Positions 1 to 12,930 of a DNA stretch of 64,000 nucleotides are shown in pieces. Made by a program: the position numbers and the translations under genes. The DNA is from Costus lasius (lineage: Eukaryota; Streptophyta; Magnoliopsida; Zingiberales; Costaceae). The stretch is from NCBI GenBank assembly GCA_027563935.2, contig CM050449.1:76876556-76940555 (forward strand), written 5' to 3'. Under the pieces are notes generated by a model. That model was given only the letters and a program-made list of their open reading frames with translations, ran no database searches and had not been told where the DNA came from. The first letter of the stretch is position 1. Each line of letters starts with the position of its first letter.

Positions 1-377
1 GCCTGAAAATAGTGAGGGGTGAGCTACACAGCCCAGTGAGTGGATAGTCTAAATCGACCATCCATAACATACATTCAAAAATATAGGCAGATTATTTTAA
101 AAATCTTTAACAGAACATTATGTCAATATACAACAAGATTAAATACAGAAGTCATATAAACAGCCAGATGTACACACCAACATATAACAAACTCAGGTTC
201 TAAACAAACTCAGGTTCTAGAGTTATACTCTAAACCAACTAAACACACCAATACTTAGTTAACCTAGTTGTCCAGCATATTCAGTAGTGACCAATATGGT
301 CTAACCCGGCTTTGGCCTAAGCACTGGGAGCTGCAAAATCTCGTGCAACACACATAAACATGGACAGTGAGTAGAAT

Positions 378-620
378 CAAGAGGTGGCCCCCGCCAGGTC
401 ACGACGTGGCACTTTGCTCTAAACACCCCATAAACACATCGATGGCTTGTGTGTAGATTCAAGAGGTGGCCCCCGCCGGGTCACGGCGTGGCACTTTGCT
501 CTACGACACCCCATATCACAAAAAGAGAGTGATGACATCAAGAGGTGGCCCCTGTCTGACCAAGACATGGCACTTTGCGTCAAAACCCGTTCTCCCAAAA
601 GGTTCCTACTGGACAACAGA
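378..620 (-). repeat. Three ~80-bp tandem units in LTR A
   Basis: Units starting CAAGAGGTGGCCCC lie at 378, 460 and 539 (spacing 82 and 79 bp), each carrying a GGCACTTTGC box about 30 bp later. The same trio lies at 8019, 8101 and 8180 in the other LTR, and in both LTRs of gypsy K (41914/41997/42076 and 49659/49742/49821). Confidence 0.9.
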
Positions 621-867
621 CACATCTTATATCATATTTCATAAAGGTGGACTCCTAAGTGTCAACTAGACTCTAGGATAGTCATCACAAAAATCATATC
701 GGGCAGGCTGAACATCAACCCCCATCACAATAATCATAATAGGCAGGCTGAACATCAACCTCCTCACATATCAAATACAGGGCTGAAATTCAAACCCTTA
801 ACATATCACATAAGGACTATCCTATGAGTACACGGTTACACTTAGCCATAGTCCTAACCAACACATA

Positions 868-1050
868 ACACATAATATTCAAAATTCCCATAATCACATA
901 ATTTTCAAAAATCTCATAACCACATAATGTTCACAATTCACATAATCACATAATGTTCACAAATCACATAACAACATAATATTCCAAAAATCACATAAAC
1001 ACCTAATATTTAAAAATCACATAATTACATAATATTAACAATCATATAAT
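868..1050. repeat. 26-bp AT-rich tandem array in LTR A
   Basis: Six to seven degenerate copies of a unit built on ATAAYCACATAATRTTCA, about 26 bp long. Repeated at 8509-8691 and, in shorter and more degenerate form, in the K LTRs (about 42415-42545 and 50160-50290). No coding potential. Confidence 0.8.
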
Positions 1051-2328
1051 GTAGTGTGGTCCTTAGGTTTCATGCTAACTAGTTCAGTCAAACCTTACTA
1101 GGTTATCACCCAAATTTCTCAAACAATTTCTCAACATTGCAGTTAACAAGCATCCATAAAAATTAACATAAAACTAAAACATGTAGTTATACAAACTATC
1201 CATAAAATTAACAAAAACTAAAACATGTATTCATACAAACTATTTTACAAATCTCTACATATAACCCACGGTTAACATAACATATTATCTATTAAATTTT
1301 ACACCTTGAATTAACATGAATTTCATGCTCAAACCATTGGTCTAAAACTTCCGAAATTCCATAAATTAATACCTTAAATTTCATATTACCAATTTTCGGT
1401 TTTCATAAACAATCATCAAGATTATTTCGGTTTACATGGAAATTTAGGTTTTCATGGAAAAATACAATTCGGTTCTCATGAAGAACAATACCCTAAATTC
1501 GGTTTTCATACCCTAAATACACTTTGCATAATTTCGGTTTTAACATGGTAAATTTTCCAAGAACTCAAGTGTATCATTTAACACAAACACAACCAAATTG
1601 TTAAATCAATTAAGACATTCCACCCACCTTGAACCGTGAACACCAATAAGAAAAACCCTTCCAAAAATTCGTCTAAGGCTTTGAAAGACGCCACCAAACA
1701 CCAAGGAATGCCGGCCAAAGGAAGAGGAAGAGGAAGAAAGGAATTTCGCCTCCAAGCCTCCAAGAATCGCCCACTTCTTCCTAGCCGTCGCCCAAGTTTT
1801 CTCCCAAGCCAAAATCGCCAATTTTCTTTCCCCAATCGTTAACCCACTAAAAATTCGGTTTTTGAATTTTAAACCCACTAACCAATTAATTCAAATAGGG
1901 TTTAACCCCTTTAACTAATTAATTCGAATCTTCATTCTAATATCCCATAGTTAACCAATTAATTTAATTAACTTAACCATTAACCATTCACTTAAACGAA
2001 ATCCATTAAGGATTTAATTAACATCCAATAAGGATTTAATTAACCAATAAAGTCTAATTAATTAACCAATAAGCTCTAATTAATTAACTTATAATTTACA
2101 ACCCATAAATCCTAATTAATTTATCATGAACAACCAATGATAATTTATCATAAATTAACAGCCAATAATCAAATAAATAATCTCTAATTAATTTACAATA
2201 AATTAACAAGCAAAAATCTCTAGTTAATTAACTATTAACAACCAATACATAGAAAAATATCACAGTCAATAATTTTAGAAAAAAATCAAAATAATGCTTA
2301 CCAGGACTTAAGATCCTTGGATCTTACA

Positions 2329-2341
2329 TCCCTCCCTCCTT
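2329..2341 (-). other. Polypurine tract of gypsy A
   Basis: On the element strand AAGGAGGGAGGGA abuts the TG of the 3' LTR, as expected for the plus-strand DNA primer. The identical tract is at 43860-43872 in K. Confidence 0.93.
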
Positions 2342-2364
2342 ATAAAGCTTTAGTCCTCTAAAGC

Positions 2365-5300
2365 TCAAATCATATCATCAAAGAGATAAGCATAAAATTT
2401 CCTCATATCAGCTTCAGTCTCCCAAGTCGCCTCCTCAACCGACTGATTTCCCCAGATAACCTTTACCAAAGGTATAGTCTTGTTCCTCAGAACTTTATCC
2501 TTTCTATCCACAATCCGGAGAGGTCTTTCCTCAAAAGTCAAATCACTCTGAATCTGAAGAGGTTCCAACTCCAACACATGAGATGGATCAGGATGATATT
2601 TCCTCAAAGCAGAGACATGGAATACATTATGCACATGATCCAAAGCAGGAGGTAAAGCTAACCGGTAAGCCACTGGACCAATTCTCTCAATAATGTCAAA
2701 AGGGCCTACAAATCTAGGGCTCAACTTGCCCTTTTTGCCAAACCTCATAACACCCTTAGTAGGTGACACCTTTAAGAAAACATGATCCCCTACCATAAAC
2801 TCCAGGGAACGACGACGGTCATCAGCATAACTCTTCTGTCTGTCCCGAGCAATCTTCAATTTATCCTGAATCTCTCTGACTTTATCAGTAGTCTCCTGAA
2901 CTGCATCAGATCTCAAAATCATTCTGTCACCAGTTTCCTCCCAACACAAGGGAGTCCTACACCTTCTTCCATACAAAGCCTCATATGGAGCCATCTGAAT
3001 ACTTGAGTGGAAACAATTATTATAAGTGAACTCTATCAAAGATAGATCCCGGTTCCACTCAGAACTCCAATCAACCACATAGGCTCTCAACAAGTCTTCT
3101 AGAGTCTGTATAGTACGCTCCGTCTGGCCATCAGACTAAGGATGGTATGCTGTACTAAAACTCAACTTAGTACCCAAACCCTCCTGTAAACTCTTCCAAA
3201 ACCTGGACAGAAATCGAGAGTCCCTATCAGACACAATATCAATAGGCACTCCATGCAGTCTGACTATCTCATCAATATATAATCTAGCCAATCTCTCTAA
3301 AGGATAAGTCATCTTGATCGGGAGAAAATGGGCTGATTTAGTGAGTCTATCAACGATCACCCAAATAGCATCATGACCCAATCTGGTTCTGGGCAAACCA
3401 CACACAAAGTCCATACTGATGCATTCCCACTTCCACTCAGGAATAGGAAGGGGCTGCAACAAACCACCAGGCTTCTGGTGTTCAGCCTTTACAGTCTGAC
3501 AGGTTAAACACCTAGAGACAAAATCAGATACTTCTTTCTTCATGCCCGGCCACCAAAAATTTTTCTTGAGGTCCTGATACATCTTAGTCACGCCAGGATG
3601 TAGAGAATATTTGGAGTTATGGCTGTCCTCCAATATTTCTTTCCTCAAGCTCGGTTCCTCAGGGACACATACCCTTCCACGAAACCGAAGAATACCATCA
3701 TCAGACAGGCTAAAATCCTGAACTGCGCCATCAACCAGACTATCCCTGATCTGAACTAATTTCGGATCCACAGACTGCTGATCTCTGATCTTCTGCAACA
3801 AAGCAGACTGTACTCTGAGAAAAGCCACGTAACCCGACTGAACTCTAGGAGAAACACTGATCCTGAGATCGCTGAACTCCTGCAGTAACCGCCACTCACT
3901 GACTCGTAGTGCCGCTACTGAAGTAACTGGATGTCTGCTCAGCGCATCCGCCACTACATTGGCCTTTCCAGCCTGATACTGAATAGAGAAGTCATAGTCT
4001 TTGATCAACTCCATCCATCTTCTCTGTCTCATGTTCAACTCCTTCTGAGTGAAGATATACTTGAGACTCTGGTGATCAGTGAACAGATCAAACTCCTGGC
4101 CCAGCAAATAGTGACGCCATATCTTCAAAGCAAAGACTACGGCCGCCAACTCTAAATCATGAGTAGGGTAGTTCAATTCATACTCCTTCAGTTGTCTCGA
4201 AGCATAGGCTACTACAGAACCCTTCTGCATCAAAACACAACCCAACCCTTTGCCAGAAGCATCCGTATAAACAGTAAACCTTTCCCCATCACTAGGAATA
4301 ATGAGGATTGGTGTACTAGTCAACCTCCTTTTCAGCTCTTGAAAGCTCTCTTCACACTTATCATCCCAAATAAACTTGGCCTCCTTTCTGGTCAATTTAG
4401 TTAAAGGACCCGCCAACTTGGAGAATCCCTCAACAAATCTCCGGTAGTAACCTGCTAAACCCAGGAAACTTCTGATCTCAGTAGCACTAGTCGGTCTTCC
4501 CCAATCAAGGATGGCTTGCACTTTAACTGGATCCACAGACACCCCTTGACCAGAAATCACATGTCCAAGGAAACTGATCTTCTCTAGCCAGAACTCACAC
4601 TTACTAGCCTTGGCATATAACTGATTCTTCCTCAGGATCTCCAGCACTCTGCGCAAGTCACTGACATGATCCACAGTAGTCCGTGAGTATACCAAAATAT
4701 CATCTATAAAGACTACCACACAAGAGTCAAGCAATTCATGGAATACCCTGTTCATCAAATCCATGAAGACAGCAGGTGCATTCGTCAGTCCAAAAGGCAT
4801 AACTAAAAATTCAAAATGCCCATACCTGGTCCTGAAAGCAGTCTTAAATATATCCTCATCCTTGACCCTAAGCTGATAATACCCTGATCTCAGATCAATC
4901 TTAGAGAACACTGTCGCTCCCTGTAATTGATCAAATAGATCATCAATTCTGGGAAGAGGATACTTATTCTTGATAGTCACTTGGTTCAGTTGCCTGTAGT
5001 CTATACACATCCTCAGGGTTCCATCTTTCTTCTTCACAAATAGCACTGGCGCTCCCCAGGGAGAAGCACTAGGCCGAATATACCCTTTCTCTAGCAATTC
5101 CTCCAGTTGTTTCTTAAGCTCGGCCAACTCTGAAGTAGCCATACGGTAAGGAGCTCTGGAGATAGGTGCCGTACCTGGCGCCAACTCAATGCCAAACTCC
5201 ACTTCTCTAATTGGTGGCAAGCCTGAAAATTCTTCAGAGAACACATCAGGAAATTCTTTCACCACCGCCATCTGAGTCAAATCAGAAGTAGAATCATCCT

Positions 5301-6960
5301 GCACCTTAACATGCGCAAGATAACCCTTGCATCCACTAGCAAGTAACTTCCTGGCCTGCAGGAAAGATATTACATGCGGTCCTTGGTTTGACACTAGACC
5401 TCTCACAAAAATCCTACTCCCATCTAGCAGATTTAAAGTGATTACTTTCTCAAAGCAATCCACAGAGGCATGATGTGAGGATAACCAATCCATACCTAGG
5501 ATGACATCATAGTCTTGCATGTCTAGGAGGATTAAATCCACCAGAAACTCATAACCCTCTACATGCACCACACAATCAGCACACACAGTGTCTGTAGATA
5601 ATGATTTTCCTAAGGGAGTACTCACAGACACAACATAATTCATCACCTTAGGTAACACAGGTAAACATGCAGCAAACTTAACAGATACAAAAGACAAATT
5701 TGCACCAGGATCAAATAAAATGCGAGCTAACTGATCAAATACAAATAAGGTACCTTCCACAACGGATCGGGAAGCTCGTGTATCCTTCTCAGCCACAGCA
5801 TAAACTCTAGTCTGGACTGTAGGCTTATCTGCGCCTCTAGGCTGTATCTCAGGCTCTTTGCAGTCCCTGACCATGTGCCCCGGTTTCTTACACCTGAAGC
5901 ACACGCCATTCTTCTTATAACAGTCTTTCACTAAATGTCCCTTGAGCCCACAATAATTGCAAGTCCAGTTCTCATTGTTACTGATCTTTGCCTCCCTGGC
6001 ATCCCTGAACTGCTGCGGTGCATCCCTGGACTGCTGCGGTGCCTTGTAAGAGTAAGGCTTATACCTGCTCTTCTTGTAGTCCTTATGTTTAGGGTACTTC
6101 TTACCCTTGCCGCCACTGCCATACTGAGGAACCGCCGCCTCAGCTGCAGGAACCACTGTCACGGCAACATGAGAACTCCTCTCAGCTATGTATCTCTCAA
6201 TGGTGCGTGCTCGCCCAACAGTCTCAACATAGGTCTCCAAGTGCTGAGCACCAACCTGCTCTCTAATGTCCCATCTGAGACCTCTGAGAAACTTAGTAGC
6301 TCTCCTCTTTTCAGTGTTTATCAAGTGAGGAGCATACTTTCCCAATTTCGTGAACTGTAATTCATACTGGTCCACAGTCATATCACCCTGCTCCAGGTGA
6401 ATAAATTCCACCTCTCGGTCCTCAACCAAGCTATCGGGGAAGTACTTCTCGTTAAATCGAGACAAGAAGTAAGGCCAATCTACAGTCTCATGTCTTTCTT
6501 CGGCAAGTCTCACCACGCCCTTCCACCACTCATCTGCGTCACCACGCATCATATAGGTGGCCAGACACAGCTTGTCTTCATCCGAGCAACGCATGACTAG
6601 GAAAATCTTGTCCAAGCATAACTGCCAGTTCTCGGCATTACATGATTCTGAGCCCCCATAAAAAGAACTAGGACCTAGTTTCTGGAATTCACTCACAAGT
6701 GAAGCATAGCGCCTATGAGCGCCCTCCTGAGAGTCATCCCCCACCGCCCGAGTAGTAGTCTGGGGTCTCTCTTGAGTCAACTGCTGCAAGAGCTGCTGTT
6801 GCGCCTCTTGATGCTGAGTCTGTTGCTGCTGCAGCATCTGAGCTTGCCTCTCTATCATGGCACCTTGTTGCTGTACCATGCCAGTCAGAGCCTCAATAGT
6901 TCTCGTGAGGTTCGAAGGCTGCTCATCCTCGCCACTAACATTTCCTCTGGTTCGCACCAT
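2365..6960 (-). pseudogene. Gag-Pol polyprotein of gypsy A, one internal stop
   Basis: One frame of 1532 codons encodes the whole polyprotein, broken only by TAG at codon 1275 (3136-3138). Order: Gag with a Gln-rich coiled-coil-like start (residues ~28-65) and capsid region (~85-230); two CCHC zinc knuckles (C334-C347 and C354-C367); aspartic protease D417-P-G; reverse transcriptase ~640-800 with active-site FIDD at 751-754; RNase H with D900, E937 and D962; integrase zinc finger H1114/H1121/C1151/C1154; catalytic D1184, D1245 and E1281; and a chromodomain near 1490-1522 ending at 2365. The stop falls between the second Asp and the Glu of integrase, so integrase and chromodomain would be cut. 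Gypsy K has Gln (CAG) at this codon. The start at 6960 follows a ~110-base leader after the primer site and begins MVRTRG in both A and K. DPG in place of the usual DSG/DTG is shared with K. Confidence 0.95.
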
Positions 6961-7072
6961 CTTAAATTCCTACACACACATACCATAGTCAGGAAAACAA
7001 ACATAAACCTATCAGGTGTCTAGCAATACACAAACATGTTTTCCCCCCGAACTAAGTTTTAGCTAGCCAACT

Positions 7073-7084
7073 GCTCTGATACCA
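7073..7084 (-). other. Primer binding site of gypsy A (initiator Met tRNA)
   Basis: Element-strand TGGTATCAGAGC lies three bases inside the 5' LTR end and matches the 3' end of plant initiator Met tRNA, the usual primer of this group. Confidence 0.93.
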
Positions 7085-7087
7085 TTC

Positions 7088-9969
7088 TGTAACATCCCGT
7101 TATCTTAACCCCAAACAAATGGCACAATTCATGAATGATATAGGATGTTTCATATAAGATCGATTCATATGCTAGGTAAAACCGAGTTCAAGAAAACACG
7201 ATCTGAAAATTTCCACAAATCCATACATAAATATCCACAAAACACAAATCTCATAAATCACATAAGGGTACCTGCCACCACGCAATCCTTGCACTAGACA
7301 TATGCAAGGCAACAGTTATATCAAATCCGATGGCATAAATACAATTCGATTCGAAATTCAAAGCAAAGCCACAAAGTCAATTTTAAAAACTCATACCAAA
7401 CACCGAAACCAGGCTGAAGCCCGCGGTGACACAAAAAATCAAACTCATTTAACAGCCACAATCTGGCATCATAGGTTCACATAGATTCACATAGTTCACA
7501 TCATTCATATAGTTCGTATAACTCATATAGTTCGGCCACAACCGGCCTCATAATTAAGCACAAAAGTTCTTAAACATAATCATAGCAAACTAGCATAATG
7601 TCCACGCCAATGCTAACTCAAGAAATGCGCCCCTGCTCTATGCCTGAAAATAGTGAGGGGTGAGCTACACAGCCCAGTGAGTGGATAGTCTAAATCGACC
7701 ATCCATAACATACATTCAAAAATATAGGCAGATTATTTTAAAAATCTTTAACAGAACATTATGTCAATATACAACAAGATTAAATACAAAAGTCATATAA
7801 ACAGCCAGATGTACACACCAACATATAACAAACTCAGGTTCTAAACAAACTCAGGTTCTAGAGTTATACTCTAAACCAACTAAACACACCAATACTTAGT
7901 TAACCTAGTTGTCCAGCATATTCAGTAGTGACCAATATGGTCTAACCCGGCTTTGGCCTAAGCACTGGGAGCTGCAAAATCTCGTGCAACACACATAAAC
8001 ATGGACAGTGAGTAGAATCAAGAGGTGGCCCCCGCCAGGTCACGACGTGGCACTTTGCTCTAAACACCCCATAAACACATCGATGGCTTGTGTGTAGATT
8101 CAAGAGGTGGCCCCCGCCGGGTCACGGCGTGGCACTTTGCTCTACGACACCCCATATCACAAAAAGAGAGTGATGACATCAAGAGGTGGCCCCTGTCTGA
8201 CCAAGACATGGCACTTTGCGTCAAAACCCGTTCTCCCAAAAGGTTCCTACTGGACAACAGACACATCTTATATCATATTTCATAAAGGTGGACTCCTAAG
8301 TGTCAACTAGACTCTAGGATAGTCATCACAAAAATCATATCGGGCAGGCTGAACATCAACCCCCATCACAATAATCATAATAGGCAGGCTGAACATCAAC
8401 CTCCTCACATATCAAATACAGGGCTGAAATTCAAACCCTTAACATATCACATAAGGACTATCCTATGAGTACACGATTACACTTAGCCATAGTCCTAACC
8501 AACACATAACACATAATATTCAAAATTCCCATAATCACATAATTTTCAAAAATCTCATAACCACATAATGTTCACAATTCACATAATCACATAATGTTCA
8601 CAAATCACATAACAACATAATATTCCAAAAATCACATAAACACCTAATATTTAAAAATCACATAATTACATAATATTAACAATCATATAATGTAGTGTGG
8701 TCCTTAGGTTTCATGCTGACTAGTTCAGTCAAACCTTACTAGGTTATCACCCAAATTTCTCAAACAATTTCTCAACATTGCAGTTAACAAGCATCCATAA
8801 AAATTAACATAAAACTAAAACATGTAGTTATACAAACTATCCATAAAATTAACAAAAACTAAAACATGTATTCATACAAACTATTTTACAAATCTCTACA
8901 TATAACCCACGGTTAACATAACATATTATCTATTAAATTTTACACCTTGAATTAACATGAATTTCATGCTCAAACCATTGGTCTAAAACTTCCGAAATTC
9001 CATAAATTAATACCTTAAATTTCATATTACCAATTTTCGGTTTTCATAAACAATCATCAAGATTATTTCGGTTTACATGGAAATTTAGGTTTTCATGGAA
9101 AAATACAATTCGGTTCTCATGAAGAACAATACCCTAAATTCGGTTTTCATACCCTAAATACACTTTGCATAATTTCGGTTTTAACATGGTAAATTTTCCA
9201 AGAACTCAAGTGTATCATTTAACACAAACACAACCAAATTGTTAAATCAATTAAGACATTCCACTCACCTTGAACCGTGAACACCAATAAGAAAAACCCT
9301 TCCAAAAATTCGTCTAAGGCTTTGAAAGACGCCACCAAACACCAAGGAATGCCGGCCAAAGGAAGAGGAAGAGGAAGAAAGGAATTTCGCCTCCAAGCCT
9401 CCAAGAATCGCCCACTTCTTCCTAGCCGTCGCCCAAGTTTTCCCCCAAGCCAAAATCGCCAATTTTCTTTCCCCAATCGTTAACCCACTAAAAATTCGGT
9501 TTTTGAATTTTAAACCCACTAACCAATTAATTCAAATAGGGTTTAACCCCTTTAACTAATTAATTCGAATCTTCATTCTAATATCCCATAGTTAACCAAT
9601 TAATTTAATTAACTTAACCATTAACCATTCACTTAAACGAAATCCATTAAGGATTTAATTAACATCCAATAAGGATTTAATTAACCAATAAAGTCTAATT
9701 AATTAACCAATAAGCTCTAATTAATTAACTTATAATTTACAACCCATAAATCCTAATTAATTTATCATGAACAACCAATGATAATTTATCATAAATTAAC
9801 AGCCAATAATCAAATAAATAATCTCTAATTAATTTACAATAAATTAACAACCAAAAATCTCTAGTTAATTAACTATTAACAACCAATACATAGAAAAATA
9901 TCACAGTCAATAATTTTAGAAAAAAATCAAAATAATGCTTACCAGGACTTAAGATCCTTGGATCTTACA
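7088..9969 (-). repeat. 5' LTR of gypsy A, complete, 2882 bp
   Basis: Bounded by TG...CA (element strand TGTAAGATCC...GGGATGTTACA). Left edge 7088 adjoins the primer site; right edge 9969 adjoins LTR sequence of copia C. Same tandem arrays as the 3' LTR. Confidence 0.95.
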
Positions 9970-10292
9970 AAGTCATAGCCTCACAGCGGGTCGGTCCAGT
10001 ATATCCACCACTGATATACCCATATGTTTGCGTTAGCATCTCGTGCCTAACCAGCCCATATACTAGAATCACAAGTACCAGAGCTGTCCCATATCCACTC
10101 AGGTAGATCGACTGAGGACAATCATTTGAGCACAGATCCAATCTGTCTCCTGGGACATTATCATGTAAGTACACAATCGCAGGTGTAGACAAACAATGAT
10201 AACGACAATGCCAGAAAGATATATATATGAATATCAGAGTCAAGTAGTACAAAGATGGACCAAAACTAGGTCCTAGGGCATATACGCCAACA
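9970..10292 (-). repeat. 3' LTR fragment of copia C
   Basis: Equals 26724-27046, also 323 bp. The remaining ~1669 bp of this LTR must lie to the left of gypsy A. Ends CCAACA at 10292 before the polypurine tract. Confidence 0.94.
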
Positions 10293-10309
10293 ATCTCCCA
10301 CTTGCACTA
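10293..10309 (-). other. Polypurine tract region of copia C
   Basis: Element-strand TAGTGCAAGTGGGAGAT abuts the LTR. The same sequence occurs in B (12914-12930), and with one base changed in F (39624-39640). Confidence 0.85.
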
Positions 10310-10313
10310 AGAC

Positions 10314-10532
10314 TTAGAGGTTGAGCAACCTCAACCCCATATCTCTAGTACGACCATCATGCTTCTGCTGCGCCAAAGCCTTGGTCAGTGGGTCTGCTAG
10401 ATTGCTCTCTATGTCAACTCTGCTAATCTTGACATCACCTCGATCAATGATCTCTCTAATCAGGCGAAATCTCCTGAGTATGTGTTTGGACCTTTGATGA
10501 GACCGTGGTTCCTTAGTATGTGCAGTTCCCAT
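10314..10532 (-). pseudogene. RNase H C-terminus of copia C (distal part)
   Basis: Frame ends at 10314 and shows the typical copia end: KEPRSHQRSKHI, then REIIDRGDVKI, NLADPLTKAL, and MGLRLL. Its upstream continuation, ending YYDNNG, is at 19987 onward on the far side of copia B. The two parts meet in frame across the duplicated CCCAT. Confidence 0.93.
10528..10532. other. Target-site duplication of copia B, left copy
   Basis: CCCAT directly before the LTR TGTTGGGG; the partner copy is at 19987-19991 directly after CCAACA. Confidence 0.97.
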
Positions 10533-12913
10533 TGTTGGGGAATGCCGGGTGTAATTTAAAATTTTTGCAGTCCCAGGACGCAGCGGAAGAAGCATTACAC
10601 CCGAAACACATTCCAGTCCCAAGGATCCATGCGAGGGAGAGAACACAAGGATGTGTTAGGGTTAGTACCTTTATTGCTTGTTAGGATGAAGGTGCCAAGT
10701 TGAAGACGCCCAAGTGTTCGTCCTCTACAAGTATCCACGCGTCGACTCCTTGATCGTTGCTCCCTTCCACGCTTGGTGCTAGCCTCGGGAAGAGAATCAA
10801 GCCTTATCACTCTCTTCAAAATTTGCGCCACCTCCAAGGTAGAAGCGCCAAGAAGAGATGAGGAGGAAGATGATGCGCCAAGTACTTCCTTCTTCTTCTT
10901 TGCTTGCGCCACCTCCAAGGTGCGCCTATGGCCAAGGGACGATAGGGCTCGTGGCAAGAAGGCGCCACCAAGCTCAAAGAATCCTTGTGCCAAGAAGATG
11001 AGAAGAAGAACAAGAAGAACTTGCTTGCGCCTTTGATGGAAGAAGGAGAGCTCCAAGCCCTCAAGTTGTCGCCACCTTAAACTTCCAATTCTCTCCAAGA
11101 GATGTCACCACCAAGCCCTTCTCCAAGTTGCGCCAAGAGGAGAAGAAGGAGAAGAAGGCTTGCGGCTACAAAGAGGAGGAAGGTTGCGCCACCTTGATGT
11201 TGTCGCCCTTTGCCCTAGCTCACACCTCTCTATGTTTGTTCACACCTCCAAGGAATCGAACCAACCACAACAAGAGAGGGCGGCAAGGGTCCTATTAATA
11301 GGACAAGGGGCGACTAGGGCAATGGCTAGGATCATGCCAAGTGGGCGGCTAGGATGAGAGGGGTTTGTGGTAAGGAAAGTCTCCAAAACTTTGCCATAAA
11401 CCTTATTCAACCTATCCTTATATGCCCAATAGCCATATCAGCCCAAGACATGCCTTAGAGGCATTCTTTCCATCCAAGGAGAAGGTCTAGGCGCAACATC
11501 CATGAAGAATTCGGCTAGGATGGTTTCTTGGGAGAAATTAGGGTTTGAGGTAAGGTAAGTCTCCAAGACATTACCATATTCCTCACCCTACTATCCATAT
11601 GCGCCCAAGAACTTCCCATAAAAGTTCTCAAGCCATATCAGCCCCAATACTTACCATAGAGGCAAGATACCATCAAGGGATCAAAGGGGGAGGCGCCTAA
11701 TGCTTCCTTATGAAGCAACATGCGCCCACTTCATCCCATTATGCCCTTGGCGCCAATGGGGTGTAAATCTTCCCCATTATACCCTTATTTGCTTCTTCTT
11801 CTTCATGATAACTAATTATTGGGCCTCATTAGATAATGAACTAGCCCAAACTTCATGGCATGGGTTGATTAAGCCATTGGATCCAATCCAATGCAACCCT
11901 AATCCAAATGTGACCAATCTAGGTCAATTTCGGGTCAACCTGCCAAAAATGAAGTTTGGCTCCAATAACTTTCTTCCAACTCATCAGGCCCATTGGCGCT
12001 GATGAAATCTTCCAAATGGATCCAAGTTATCCAATAACTTGATCCAAAGGCTTCTGATTAAAGCAACGTCAAGAGTCCATTGCGTGTGACCCCGTAGGAT
12101 CCATATGACGATGGCAATGATGTAAACATCATAAGTAGTGAGGGGTATCTAGCAACACATCACTACTACCCATGTCATAGGACTTAAGTCATTATGGCAA
12201 TAACTCCTAACAAGCAACGAGGATTCCTATTACATTACAGATCCCTTTGCCTAAACTGATATCCTGCCATTGGAATAGTCTCAAGTTTATTATCCAATGC
12301 ATTGGTCATGACTTAACTAGTGTGGCCACACATTCCTGTCATGCACCAATAAGGTGGGGCGCCCCGAGGTGGATATCATGCTTCCAATATGGAAGGGGCA
12401 AATCCTACTATTAGTCATCCATGCCTCTACATGATTTATGACATGCCCAATGACAGTCGTTTTGATCTCCCAATTACGGAGAGACGTAAGACTGTATTAA
12501 AGCATACCCATCATCAAATCTAGACATGAATACCTCAAGTCTAAGGATCAATGCAAACCTCTTGCATGTGAGATTGACTTGTTGACTAGACAAATCAATC
12601 CTCACGATGGATCACTCCAGTGCATCCAATGCACCTGTATGTCTGCGTTACTGTGCCCCGCACCTAACCAGCCCATACACCAGTCTCACATGTACCAAAG
12701 TTGTCCCATATCTGCTAAGGTACCTTGTCTGGGGATAGCTTATGAGAATGGATCCAATCCAAACTCCTGGGACATTATTTATGCAACTCAATACATCAAC
12801 GCAGGTAGAGAAGTCTGCATAATAACGACCATGCCTATATAGTTCTATCAAAGTACATTCAAACAATGCCTGACCATGTCCATACATTGGTCTTTAGGGC
12901 ATATACACCAACA
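10533..12913 (-). repeat. 3' LTR of copia B, 2381 bp
   Basis: TGTTGGGGAATG...CACCAACA. Pairs with 17605-19986. Contains a purine-rich tract (10850-11030) and many CTTGCGCC-type repeats. Open frames here are LTR by-products. Confidence 0.95.
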
Positions 12914-12930
12914 ATCTCCCACTTGCACTA
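12914..12930 (-). other. Polypurine tract region of copia B
   Basis: Same 17 bases as in copia C, adjacent to the 3' LTR. Confidence 0.88.

Larger units (their letters stand above)
1..2328 (-). repeat. 3' LTR of gypsy A (truncated by window edge)
   Basis: Matches 7642-9969 base for base apart from a few substitutions. On the element strand it begins TGTAAGATCC at 2328, next to the polypurine tract. It holds three ~80-bp tandem units (378-620), a 26-bp AT-rich array (868-1050) and a purine-rich block near 1720-1742. The short open frames here are not conserved protein. Confidence 0.95.
1..9969 (-). mobile_element. Ty3/gypsy element A (chromovirus, probably Tekay lineage), left end outside window
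   Basis: The element reads right to left: 5' LTR 7088-9969, primer site, Gag-Pol 6960-2365, polypurine tract 2329-2341, and 3' LTR 1-2328, of which the last ~554 bp lie beyond the window. The two LTRs align with a constant offset of 7641 and no indels; I noticed about six substitutions in 2328 bp, so the insertion is recent. It sits in the 3' LTR of copia C: the flank at 9970 continues C's LTR exactly where 26724 does in C's other LTR. The expected duplication AAGTC can be seen on one side only. The C-terminal chromodomain and integrase order place it among chromoviruses; the Tekay assignment is my inference from family resemblance. Confidence 0.93.

Noticed and set aside
1578..1878. Overlapping 68-90-residue frames in LTR A (and 9219-9519)
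   Set aside because: They come from a purine-rich repeat. In the K LTRs the equivalent region has no matching frame.
10595..11098. 167-residue and other frames in LTR B (also 17667-18137)
   Set aside because: Low-complexity AAG/GCC-rich LTR sequence read in several frames on both strands; lengths change with single indels between the two LTRs.
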